Assembly: GCA_017408625.1 (NCBI GenBank)
Contig: JAFQUG010000283.1
Coordinates: 1 to 7,594 of the forward strand
Source of the DNA: Clostridia bacterium
GTDB lineage: Bacteria > Bacillota_A > Clostridia > Oscillospirales > CAG-272
Direction: 5' to 3'
Length of the DNA: 7,594 nt
This document shows, piece by piece, positions 1 to 5,605 of the stretch; within the stretch, counting starts at the first letter, position 1; each line of letters begins with the position of its first letter. Position numbers and translations under genes: made by a program. The notes beneath the pieces were generated by a model. It was given only the letters and a program-made list of their open reading frames with translations. It made no database searches and was not told where the DNA came from.

Positions 1-21
1 ATATATTCTGATAAATGAGTT

Positions 22-56
22 GTCGCAGGCGGACGACAGATGGTCGCCCCACGACA
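22..56 (-). repeat. GC-rich hairpin repeat, degenerate relative
   Basis: Read on the minus strand this sequence starts GTGGGGCGACC and ends GTCGTCCGCC, so it can fold as an imperfect hairpin with one bulged base. Its outer bases resemble the GTAGGGG...CCCGC pattern of the other hairpins in this window (71-98, 2146-2173, 2220-2243, 5467-5508, 5556-5596), but the core differs. It points away from the copy at 71-98. Membership of the same family is an inference from the end bases only. Confidence 0.45.
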
Positions 57-70
57 GAAATGACTCTTGG

Positions 71-98
71 GTAGGGGAGCATATCATGCTCCTGCCCG
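71..98 (+). repeat. Hairpin repeat GTAGGGG...TGCCCG (copy A)
   Basis: The arms GGAGCAT (76-82) and ATGCTCC (86-92) are perfectly complementary around a 3-nt loop. The flanks GTAGGG and TGCCCG match the outer and inner ends of the other copies. It lies 8 bp past the pssA stop codon, so it would fold in the 3' end of that mRNA. Without a U-tract it is better read as a dispersed palindromic repeat, possibly a 3'-end stabiliser, than as an intrinsic terminator. Confidence 0.65.
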
Positions 99-106
99 AA
101 AACGGT

Positions 107-706
107 TTACGAGCGTTTTTCTTTTTTCTTTGCAAAAATCTTATCCACGCAGAATTTGGGAATGCCCACGTCCAGCACGAACAAGAAAGGAACGACAACG
201 GTCAGCACGTAATAAATCACGGTCATAACGTTATCGGGAAGGACATAATGCAGCAAAAAGGTCAGCGGAAGAATGATGGCGATCGAGGTCACGGGCAATC
301 CTCTGTATTTCTTTGTTACGCCGCCCTCGGTCTGCTGGCGTTTGATCTCCAGCACGTTGAAAAATGCAAGGCGAATCACCGCGCAAAGCACGAATAACAT
401 CAGTAGAATGATGCCTACAACAGAGTCCACACCGTTAAAGTACAGGAAAATGGCAGGAAATGCGCCAAAGCAGATCACGTCGCAAAGAGAATCCAGCTGA
501 ATGCCGAAATTTTTCTCGTCAGCCGTTCTGTTTTTCTTGGATCTTGCCACTACGCCGTCAAACATGTCGCAAATACCCGAGATTGCCAGACACGCCATAG
601 CGGCAAAAGCGTTGCCATCAAAGGCAAATTTAATGCCAAGCAGAGATGAAAACAAGCTTATGTAGGTCAAAATGACCGTGTAATTATAAAAACCAATCAA
701 GCGCAT
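107..706 (-). CDS. pssA: CDP-diacylglycerol--serine O-phosphatidyltransferase
   Basis: This 199-residue integral membrane enzyme should transfer phosphatidate from CDP-diacylglycerol to serine, giving phosphatidylserine, the precursor of phosphatidylethanolamine. The CDP-alcohol phosphatidyltransferase signature is complete: D47-x2-D50-G51-x2-A54-R55, then G68-x3-D72-x3-D76, followed by CFGAFPA, typical of the serine-specific branch. The gap between AR and G is 12 residues rather than the textbook 8. Several hydrophobic segments follow (about 80-120 and 140-180), and the C-terminus is lysine-rich. The start is the ATG at 706, with AAAGGAG six bases upstream; that site overlaps the stop codon of the DUF368 gene, 11 bp away, so translation is probably coupled. 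An upstream in-frame extension would run into the DUF368 gene and lacks family similarity. It is the last visible gene of the marR operon. Confidence 0.93.
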   Translation of the reverse strand: MRLIGFYNYTVILTYISLFSSLLGIKFAFDGNAFAAMACLAISGICDMFDGVVARSKKNRTADEKNFGIQLDSLCDVICFGAFPAIFLYFNGVDSVVGIILLMLFVLCAVIRLAFFNVLEIKRQQTEGGVTKKYRGLPVTSIAIILPLTFLLHYVLPDNVMTVIYYVLTVVVPFLFVLDVGIPKFCVDKIFAKKKEKRS

Positions 707-717
707 AGTAAGCTCCT

Positions 718-1548
718 TTAGTGATGTTGGTGATGTGCACTCCAAACGTCCATGGCGCGCGCGGCTGCAAGACCTGCGACAAAGCAGACAATGGATACGA
801 TCATCACGGTAGGGGACAAGAAATCGGTGGGAATAATTTTGAGAGAGGATGCAATGACAAAGCCGAGAATGACACGGCACATCAGTAAATTGTGCTTTTT
901 ATAAAGCATGTTGATCAGACGTGCCAGCAATAAAACTGTTGCAACGATACCGATCAGAAAAGGGATCAATACAGGCAGCTTGAGAGAGCCTATACCCGAG
1001 GTCAGAGGCTCATAAAGCCCAAGCTCGATCAGAATGGCTGAGGAGGTCATGCCGGGCACGATGGTGGAAAGTCCCCATAAAACGCCGCAGAAAATAAAGG
1101 CTAAAAACGAGGGAGCAAGCGTGGCCTGCACGCCAACCTCAATCATATGAAACAGCAGGTACGCAAAGGAGAGAGAGATGACAAAGGGCATCCAGCTCTT
1201 TGAAGTGTTACCCTCTTGTGTATCCTTGAAAACCAGCATTTCCGGCAAGGTGCCGCAGATCAGACCGAAAAAGAGCATAAGAGCCGCAGGCTGGCATAGA
1301 CCAAATACAAATTCCACCGCCTTGGCAAGCAGAACAAAGCCAAGTGCCCAACCGATGGCAAACGGAATGAGAATGCCAAGGTGCTTTTTGAAGCATTTGA
1401 TGGGATTTGACAAAAATTCCATCATAGGCTCGTAAATACCGAATACGACACAAAGAACGCCACCGCTGATACCGGGCAGGATGGCACCCACGCCTACGAT
1501 CGCGCCCTGAAATACGTAAAGCAAGGACCTAAGAAGCATTTTAGTCAT
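718..1548 (-). CDS. DUF368 family membrane protein, PopT-like undecaprenyl-phosphate translocase
   Basis: A 276-residue polytopic membrane protein of the DUF368 family. Members of this family (PopT) have been shown in other bacteria to carry undecaprenyl phosphate back across the cytoplasmic membrane for reuse in peptidoglycan and other envelope polymers. The family's duplicated re-entrant motif is visible twice: GAILPGISGG (21-30) followed by FGIYEP, and STIVPGMTSS (161-170) followed by LGLYEP. This indicates the internal repeat typical of inverted-topology transporters. Hydrophobic segments fill the rest. The tail HHQHH (272-276) is unusual, and its meaning is unknown. The chosen ATG at 1548 overlaps the marR stop (ATGACTAA). 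A second ATG at 1539 is possible and would have better spacing from AAGGA. The substrate is inferred from the family; specificity of this protein is not proven. Confidence 0.92.
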   Translation of the reverse strand: MTKMLLRSLLYVFQGAIVGVGAILPGISGGVLCVVFGIYEPMMEFLSNPIKCFKKHLGILIPFAIGWALGFVLLAKAVEFVFGLCQPAALMLFFGLICGTLPEMLVFKDTQEGNTSKSWMPFVISLSFAYLLFHMIEVGVQATLAPSFLAFIFCGVLWGLSTIVPGMTSSAILIELGLYEPLTSGIGSLKLPVLIPFLIGIVATVLLLARLINMLYKKHNLLMCRVILGFVIASSLKIIPTDFLSPTVMIVSIVCFVAGLAAARAMDVWSAHHQHH

Positions 1549-1978
1549 GATCCTTGCCCTCAAATTCTCCCCGAACGATTGAGATATATTGCTCAAACAT
1601 CTGTATCATAGCCTCAAATTGTTCGGGGGTCATTTTTTCAAAGGCTCTTTGCTCAGCCTTGGAAATGGGATCAACTATGCTTCGACCGCGCTTTTTTCCT
1701 TCCTCAGTCAAGCGAATGATCTTTCTTTTGCGCTGTCCGGGCACGTGCTCCAGGCGTGCGTATTTTTTCAAAATCATTTGCGTGACGATCGAATTGACCG
1801 TTTGTTTGGGCAAGGACCAGATAGTGCAAAGATCCTGTTGGGTATATTCACTGTCCTGCTCTGTCAGCGATGACCATACAAAAAACTCGTTGATCGAGAT
1901 CGAATTTTGTCCGATGGCATTCTGGTAAGTATTCAGATATTCTTTGATTTGCGTGTGAAATTGATCGATTAGTTGCAT
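1541..1978 (-). CDS. MarR-family transcriptional regulator, probable autorepressor
   Basis: A 145-residue protein with the MarR winged-helix layout: an N-terminal dimerisation helix (about 1-20), a helix-turn-helix with recognition helix near SLPKQTVNSIVTQMI (55-69), a basic wing with GQRKRKIIRLTEEGK (81-95), then long C-terminal helices (about 105-135) completing the dimer interface. The start is the ATG at 1978, because GGAGG lies five bases upstream; an in-frame ATG 39 bp further upstream lies in the operator region and has no such site. It is the first gene of the operon with the DUF368 gene and pssA. Two copies of a perfect inverted repeat overlap its promoter, so it probably represses its own operon. 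The ligand that relieves repression cannot be told from sequence. Confidence 0.95.
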   Translation of the reverse strand: MQLIDQFHTQIKEYLNTYQNAIGQNSISINEFFVWSSLTEQDSEYTQQDLCTIWSLPKQTVNSIVTQMILKKYARLEHVPGQRKRKIIRLTEEGKKRGRSIVDPISKAEQRAFEKMTPEQFEAMIQMFEQYISIVRGEFEGKDHD

Positions 1979-1993
1979 GGATACCTCCAAAAA

Positions 1994-2009
1994 AGTCCTA
2001 TTTCGGACT
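1994..2009. promoter_or_regulatory. MarR operator O1 (AGTCC-N6-GGACT)
   Basis: A perfect inverted repeat with arms AGTCC (1994-1998) and GGACT (2005-2009). It lies between the predicted transcription start (near 2013) and the marR ribosome binding site, where a bound dimer would block promoter clearance. The same arms recur in O2, 31 bp away, about three helical turns. Binding by this MarR protein is inferred from position and form. Confidence 0.85.
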
Positions 2010-2019
2010 TTATGCAATT

Positions 2020-2048
2020 ATTATAGTCCTAAATCGGACTTTTGTCAA
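2020..2048 (-). promoter_or_regulatory. Perfect-consensus SigA promoter of the marR operon
   Basis: On the minus strand the -35 TTGACA (2043-2048) and -10 TATAAT (2020-2025) both match the SigA consensus at every base, with the optimal 17-bp spacer. Transcription should start near 2013, giving a leader of about 35 nt. Such a strong promoter is normally kept off by a repressor, in keeping with the two operators laid over it. Confidence 0.93.
2025..2040. promoter_or_regulatory. MarR operator O2 (AGTCC-N6-GGACT)
   Basis: A second copy of the inverted repeat, with arms at 2025-2029 and 2036-2040. It sits inside the promoter spacer and shares its edge base with the -10 hexamer, so occupancy would exclude RNA polymerase directly. 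The spacer is TAAATC, against TATTTC in O1, so the two sites agree in the arms and in most of the middle. Confidence 0.85.
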
Positions 2049-2062
2049 GGGTCTTTGTTGAG

Positions 2063-2082
2063 TTTTGAAAAATTTTTCAAAA
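2063..2082. promoter_or_regulatory. 20-bp perfect AT palindrome upstream of the marR promoter
   Basis: The sequence is its own exact reverse complement, centred on GAAAAATTTTTC and flanked by TTTT/AAAA. It begins 15 bp upstream of the -35 hexamer, roughly 50 to 70 bp before the transcription start, where an UP element or activator site would act. The A-tracts also suggest intrinsic bending. It shares no arms with the AGTCC operators. Which of these roles applies cannot be decided from sequence. Confidence 0.4.
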
Positions 2083-2085
2083 AAA

Positions 2086-2124
2086 GGGAGCAGTTATTTG
2101 TAAGCAAATTGCCCATTTCCTACA
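2086..2124 (-). repeat. Possible decayed hairpin repeat (copy F)
   Basis: The core ATTTGTAAGCAAAT (2096-2109) differs by one base from the core of the copy at 5467-5508. It is preceded by GGGAG and followed by TTTCCTACA, resembling the ends of the copy at 5556-5596. The outer stem is largely lost. It may be an eroded member of the hairpin family, or the core may be a coincidence. Confidence 0.35.
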
Positions 2125-2145
2125 AATTTTATGCGATCAATGTGT

Positions 2146-2243
2146 GTAGGGGAAGATATTATCTTCCCGCACGAAATGGGTTTTCATGACGTAATGCTGA
2201 ATACGTTCTCGTCTTATCGCGTGCGGGAGGATAATATCCTCCC
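2146..2243. repeat. Paired inverted hairpin element (copies B and C)
   Basis: Two hairpins face each other in inverted orientation. B (2146-2173) has arms GGGAAGATA and TATCTTCCC around one T. C (2220-2243) has arms GGGAGGATA and TATCCTCCC around one A. Their inner ends are CCCGCACG and CGTGCGGG, so copy C is nearly the reverse complement of B. About 46 bp of unrelated sequence lies between. The layout matches the pair at 5467-5596. The unit lies between two minus-strand operons and encodes no protein. It resembles a REP doublet (REPIN) or a small non-autonomous element. Confidence 0.75.
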
Positions 2244-2303
2244 ATATATAAATAATTTTCATGTGACGTAAGAGAGGGCCTCACCATTTTTGCAACAAAC
2301 ATG

Positions 2304-2332
2304 AAAAAAGGAAAGCAAAAATGCCTCCCTTT
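2304..2332 (-). terminator. Rho-independent terminator of the maf-mreB-mrdA cluster
   Basis: On the minus strand AAAGGGAGGC (2332-2323) pairs with GCTTTCCTTT (2316-2307) over ten pairs including two G-U wobbles, with a 6-nt loop, and runs into six Ts (2309-2304). It begins 11 bp after the mrdA stop codon. The plus-strand side also ends in Ts, but no plus-strand gene leads into it. Confidence 0.85.
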
Positions 2333-2343
2333 TTAATAAAAAT

Positions 2344-4425
2344 TCAATTTTTCCCTGCGTAATATGCCTCCAGCACGCGTGCAGCGGAAAGAGAAGAATA
2401 CGAGCCGCCCGCGCCCTTTTCAATGACGACCGAGATCACGATTTCAGGATCATCATAGGGAGCAGCGCATACGAACAGTGCGTTGTCGATCAGCCCATGG
2501 CCAATCTGTGCCGTACCTGTTTTTCCGCCAACCGTTACAGGCACGTTTCTCATGAAATAGCTGACAGTTGCGCTTTCCTCCACCATCATTTTCATGCCAA
2601 GCTTGACGGTATCCAGTGTATTTTGCGCAATAGAAAGCTCGGAGAGCACCTTCGGCTCTACCTTCACAGCCGTTTCGTTGGTAAAATACGTGTTGACCGA
2701 TCCAAGCAAATGCGCTGAATACCGAGTTCCGCCGTTGAGTAATGTGCAAAGGTAGGATGCGATCTGAATGGGCGTAAAGGAGTTATCCGACTGACCGATG
2801 GCAGCGGCAATGGTATCGCCCGGCTGCCACGTGGCAAGTCCGTTTTGTTCACGGTAGGTCTCTCCCGCTAAAATGCCGATCTCCTCGTAAAGCTCCACGC
2901 CGGTTTTCTTTCCAAAACCGTAAAAATCACAGTACCGATTCATTTTTTCAATGCCCAGCTGCCTGCCAAGCTCGTAAAAATAGCAGTTACAGGAAACGCA
3001 AATGGCGTTTGGCGCATTGATATTGCCGTGCACACCCGTGCATTTGGGCTGATATCCGCTGCCAAGCCCCGTATAAGTGCCTTCGCACAGTAAAGGTGTA
3101 GAGGCTTGTACCACACCCTCCTGCATGCCTGCTACCACCATACCCAGTTTGAAGGTCGAACCGGGTGCGTAAAGACCCTGCAGCGCGCGATTTAAGAGTG
3201 GCTGCGCGGGATCTGCGTACAGATCAGAATAGTCAAGGTTATAGGTAGTCAGATCAAAGGTAGGATAAGAGGCAATTGCCAATACTTCACCTGTGGTTGG
3301 ATGCATGGCTACCAGAGAGCCGGATTGACAGTCCTTGTTATATCCGCGGTCACGGATATATTTGATATTTTCGGCAAGGCCGTCCTCGGCTGCGATCTGA
3401 AGATTGATATCAATGGTCAGATAAACGTCCTTACCTGCCACGGGCATGGATTCATAGTATTCGCCCACCAAATTTCCTTTTGCGTCAAATTCCAATACCT
3501 TTGTGCCCGAAATGCCGCGCAGATAGCTTTCAAATGCATATTCGCAGCCCGAAATACCCACAACGTCGTTCATGTTGTAGCCAAGATCTTTGTAATATTC
3601 CCAATCCTCGGCGTAGATCTGACCGATATTTCCGAGAATATGCGAGGCATAGCCGGGGTATTCGTACTGACGCTGTACCGTATAGGCAAAGGTCACGCCC
3701 GGGATGGCGTGCTCCTTGATCTCGGTGATCAGCGAAAGAGAGATATCGGTTGCAAGTGTGTATGGATTGAGTCCGCCGAAATTGTTGCACTCCATATCGT
3801 AATAAAGGCGTAAAAGTGCGTCGATCTGTGCGTCGGTATAAAGATTCTGATCCTGATTCTGCTCGTTCAGACCGTATTTTTTCAGATAATATTTCACTAC
3901 TGTTTCAGCAGTTGGAAAATCCTCGGGGTGCTCTGCGTAATAAGCCTCAAGAGATGCAACCGTGTGCGTTTTGACGTCATCCTCCAGCTCGTTGGCTGCC
4001 AAACGGCGCACAAGTCTGTAACGCATGGTAGTATCCTCTGATACGTCGGAATGATAGGTCAGATCGGGATACGTACCGACAAAGGGATAGAGATCCTTGG
4101 TACGGTGATCCGCTTCCGACGAGTGAGAAAATACGTGCAGGAGCAGTAAAAGGCCTTTATTTCGATCGTAATCGTCATCGGGCAGGGTCTGATCGTCCAG
4201 CACGAGATTGTAAACGTACTTGTTGGTCACAAGCGGAATGCCGTTTCGGTCATAGATCTGCCCGCGCGCAGCATTGACGGTGACGTATACGAACGAGTGA
4301 TCCTGTATAACAGGCTTTTCACCTGTCAGTACAATACCGACCAAGCGAAAAACGTAAAGCAGGCAGACAACACAAAAGATGATGGCGAGAATAAAAATTC
4401 TGCGTGGGATTTTTTGTTGATTCAT
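2344..4425 (-). CDS. mrdA: Penicillin-binding protein 2 (class B transpeptidase)
   Basis: A 693-residue class B PBP, which cross-links peptidoglycan stem peptides during cell elongation, normally with RodA and the MreB cytoskeleton. One N-terminal membrane helix (about 9-32) leaves the rest outside the cell. The dimerisation domain starts with ARGQIYDRNG (53-62), typical of this family. The transpeptidase domain has all three active-site motifs: S423-T-F-K426 with the nucleophilic serine, S478-C-N480, and K635-T-G-T638. Length is close to that of Bacillus PBP2A-type proteins. Five cysteines (447, 462, 476, 479, 481) cluster around the SxN motif; disulphides there are possible but unproven. 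The ATG at 4425 follows GAGGTGA, which overlaps the mreB stop codon four bases away, so the two genes are translationally coupled. A terminator follows the stop codon. Confidence 0.97.
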   Translation of the reverse strand: MNQQKIPRRIFILAIIFCVVCLLYVFRLVGIVLTGEKPVIQDHSFVYVTVNAARGQIYDRNGIPLVTNKYVYNLVLDDQTLPDDDYDRNKGLLLLLHVFSHSSEADHRTKDLYPFVGTYPDLTYHSDVSEDTTMRYRLVRRLAANELEDDVKTHTVASLEAYYAEHPEDFPTAETVVKYYLKKYGLNEQNQDQNLYTDAQIDALLRLYYDMECNNFGGLNPYTLATDISLSLITEIKEHAIPGVTFAYTVQRQYEYPGYASHILGNIGQIYAEDWEYYKDLGYNMNDVVGISGCEYAFESYLRGISGTKVLEFDAKGNLVGEYYESMPVAGKDVYLTIDINLQIAAEDGLAENIKYIRDRGYNKDCQSGSLVAMHPTTGEVLAIASYPTFDLTTYNLDYSDLYADPAQPLLNRALQGLYAPGSTFKLGMVVAGMQEGVVQASTPLLCEGTYTGLGSGYQPKCTGVHGNINAPNAICVSCNCYFYELGRQLGIEKMNRYCDFYGFGKKTGVELYEEIGILAGETYREQNGLATWQPGDTIAAAIGQSDNSFTPIQIASYLCTLLNGGTRYSAHLLGSVNTYFTNETAVKVEPKVLSELSIAQNTLDTVKLGMKMMVEESATVSYFMRNVPVTVGGKTGTAQIGHGLIDNALFVCAAPYDDPEIVISVVIEKGAGGSYSSLSAARVLEAYYAGKN

Positions 4426-4429
4426 ATTC

Positions 4430-5437
4430 TCACCTCGACCTGTAGATCAGCTGCTTGGAGGTCAGCCTCGGATGCTCGATCATTCTGCCAAGACCTTGGC
4501 AAACCGCATCCATGGGTTGCTTGGCTATAATGACACGTACGCCCACATGCTTGCTGATCAGTGCGGCCAGCCCCGGAATGTTAGCACCGCCGCCGGTCAG
4601 CATGATACCAAAATCGAAAATATCGCCCGAGATCTCGGGGGGAGTTTCCTCAATGGTGGTAATAATGGCTCTGATAATGGCTTCAATGGGTGCGCGCAAG
4701 GCCTGGCAGACCTCGCCCGAGGAAATGGTTTGCGTGGTGGCAAGACCGGTGCGGACGTTTCTGCCGAAAATCTGCATAGATCCTCGATCAAGATCGGGTG
4801 TGGCAACCGAAAGCTGACGCTTGGCCATCTCGGCAGCCGTGTCGCCCACGATCAGATCCTTGCGGTATTTGCAGTAGTTGATAATGGCTTGGTCGAATTT
4901 GTCACCGCCAACACGCAAGGATTTTGCGCGCACGATACCGCCTGAGCTGATCACGGCGATCTCTGTCGTACCGCCACCGATGTCGCAGACCATACAGCCG
5001 CGCGGATCGGAAATACGTAAGCCTGCTCCAAGAGCCGCGGCAAGGGGTGCATCGATCATGGCAACCGATTTTGCGCCTGCGTCCAGAATTGCGGTCTCAA
5101 TGGCCAGTCGCTCCACGTCGGTCAGCCTGTAAGGGCTGGCGGCAAGCACGACGGGCTTGTTGAAAAATCCCGTGCAGTTGGTGCGCTCAAAAAATTCACG
5201 AACCATGGTAGAGGTCACCTCTAAGTTGGTGACAACGCTGTCCTGAATGGGTCTGTAGGCCGAAAGGTGTACGGGAGTTTTTCCCACCATACGGCGGGCG
5301 TCACTGCCCACACAGACAACCTCGCGGGTGCGATTATCAATGGCAACGGCGGAGGGAGAGCGCAAAAGTATGCCCTTTTCCTTGAGCCAAAAACGTGTAT
5401 TGGATGTACCGAGATCAATACCGATATGCTTTGCCAA
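4430..5437 (-). CDS. mreB: MreB/Mbl-type rod-shape actin homologue
   Basis: A 335-residue bacterial actin that should form membrane-bound filaments steering lateral wall synthesis. The nucleotide-binding motifs are GIDLGTSNT (6-14, phosphate 1), CDIGGGTTE (151-159, phosphate 2) and LTGGGANIPGL (280-290, adenosine), with VGGDKFDQAIINY (176-188) between. The sequence is divergent: the usual IEEP before AAAIGAG reads IDAP (128-131). The start is a TTG at 5437 with AAAGGAGG seven bases upstream; this gives MAKHIGIDLG, the usual N-terminus. An upstream in-frame ATG at 5497 would begin inside a hairpin repeat and add 20 residues foreign to the family. mrdA follows directly, without mreC or mreD. 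I cannot separate MreB from Mbl or MreBH by sequence alone. Confidence 0.93.
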   Translation of the reverse strand: MAKHIGIDLGTSNTRFWLKEKGILLRSPSAVAIDNRTREVVCVGSDARRMVGKTPVHLSAYRPIQDSVVTNLEVTSTMVREFFERTNCTGFFNKPVVLAASPYRLTDVERLAIETAILDAGAKSVAMIDAPLAAALGAGLRISDPRGCMVCDIGGGTTEIAVISSGGIVRAKSLRVGGDKFDQAIINYCKYRKDLIVGDTAAEMAKRQLSVATPDLDRGSMQIFGRNVRTGLATTQTISSGEVCQALRAPIEAIIRAIITTIEETPPEISGDIFDFGIMLTGGGANIPGLAALISKHVGVRVIIAKQPMDAVCQGLGRMIEHPRLTSKQLIYRSR

Positions 5438-5444
5438 AGCTCTC

Positions 5445-5452
5445 CCTCCTTT
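5445..5452 (-). promoter_or_regulatory. Ribosome binding site deciding the TTG start of mreB
   Basis: AAAGGAGG on the minus strand lies seven bases before the TTG at 5437. It is an almost complete anti-16S match at ideal spacing, and no comparable site precedes the ATG at 5497. Confidence 0.88.
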
Positions 5453-5466
5453 CTGTAAAACTCTTC

Positions 5467-5596
5467 GTAGGGGAGGAATATTTGCAAGCAAATTCATCCT
5501 CCCGCACGTAATGAAATGATTATTGTAATAATGATAGCTGCATCAATTTGTTTTTGGGCGGGAGGATTAATTTGCTTGAAAATTTTCCTCCCCTAC
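5467..5596. repeat. Paired inverted hairpin element (copies D and E)
   Basis: Copy D (5467-5508) runs GTAGGGGAGGA...ATCCTCCCGCACG, with an inner stem ATTTGC-AA-GCAAAT nested in an outer stem GGGAGGA/TCCTCCC. Copy E (5556-5596) is nearly its reverse complement, GGCGGGAGGAT...TCCTCCCCTAC. The outer ends are thus GTAGGGG and CCCCTAC, and the inner ends are CCCGCAC and GGCGGG, the same arrangement as 2146-2243. The element fills most of the gap between maf and mreB, ending 9 bp from the maf stop codon and 14 bp before the mreB ribosome binding site. Neither hairpin is followed by a U-tract on the minus strand. Confidence 0.8.
5519..5546 (-). promoter_or_regulatory. Candidate promoter for mreB-mrdA inside the hairpin pair
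   Basis: On the minus strand TTGATG (5541-5546, 4 of 6 matches) and AATAAT (5519-5524, 5 of 6) are separated by 16 bp. Both lie in the spacer between hairpins D and E. Transcription would start near 5512, and hairpin D would sit in the leader of the mreB mRNA. The match is moderate and the region is AT-rich, so chance is possible. Read-through from maf is the alternative. Confidence 0.45.
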
Positions 5597-5605
5597 ATAA
5601 TGTCT

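Larger units (their letters stand above)
1..106. other. Non-coding flank downstream of pssA
   Basis: No gene is supported here. The stretch holds two hairpin-forming sequences (about 22-56 and 71-98, listed separately). Neither is followed by a T-run on the minus strand, so I see no convincing intrinsic terminator for the pssA operon. Transcription could continue beyond the left edge, where a phosphatidylserine decarboxylase gene would be a natural neighbour, but nothing of one is visible. Confidence 0.6.

Noticed and set aside
20..397. Plus-strand frame at the left edge
   Set aside because: It mostly overlaps pssA antisense and crosses two hairpin repeats; there is no start signal.
1549..1596. 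Start at 1596 for the DUF368 gene
   Set aside because: It would overlap marR by more than 50 bp and add a polar stretch before the first membrane helix; the ATG at 1548 or 1539 fits better.
1554..1928. Plus-strand open frames antisense to marR
   Set aside because: marR is well supported on the other strand; these frames lack start signals and resemble no family.
2181..2273. Near direct repeats TTTTCATGACGTAA and TTTTCATGTGACGTAA
   Set aside because: Only two short imperfect copies are present, flanking hairpin C, and no known signal matches; noted but not strong enough to call.
3301..3813. A 170-codon plus-strand open frame inside mrdA
   Set aside because: It is antisense to a gene with complete PBP motifs, shows no recognisable domain, and has no promoter or ribosome binding site.
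4455..4945. Overlapping plus-strand frames antisense to mreB
   Set aside because: They mirror the codon bias of mreB and have no ribosome binding site.
5438..5497. ATG start at 5497 for mreB
   Set aside because: It would begin within a hairpin repeat and add 20 residues not found in MreB; the TTG at 5437 has an ideal ribosome binding site.
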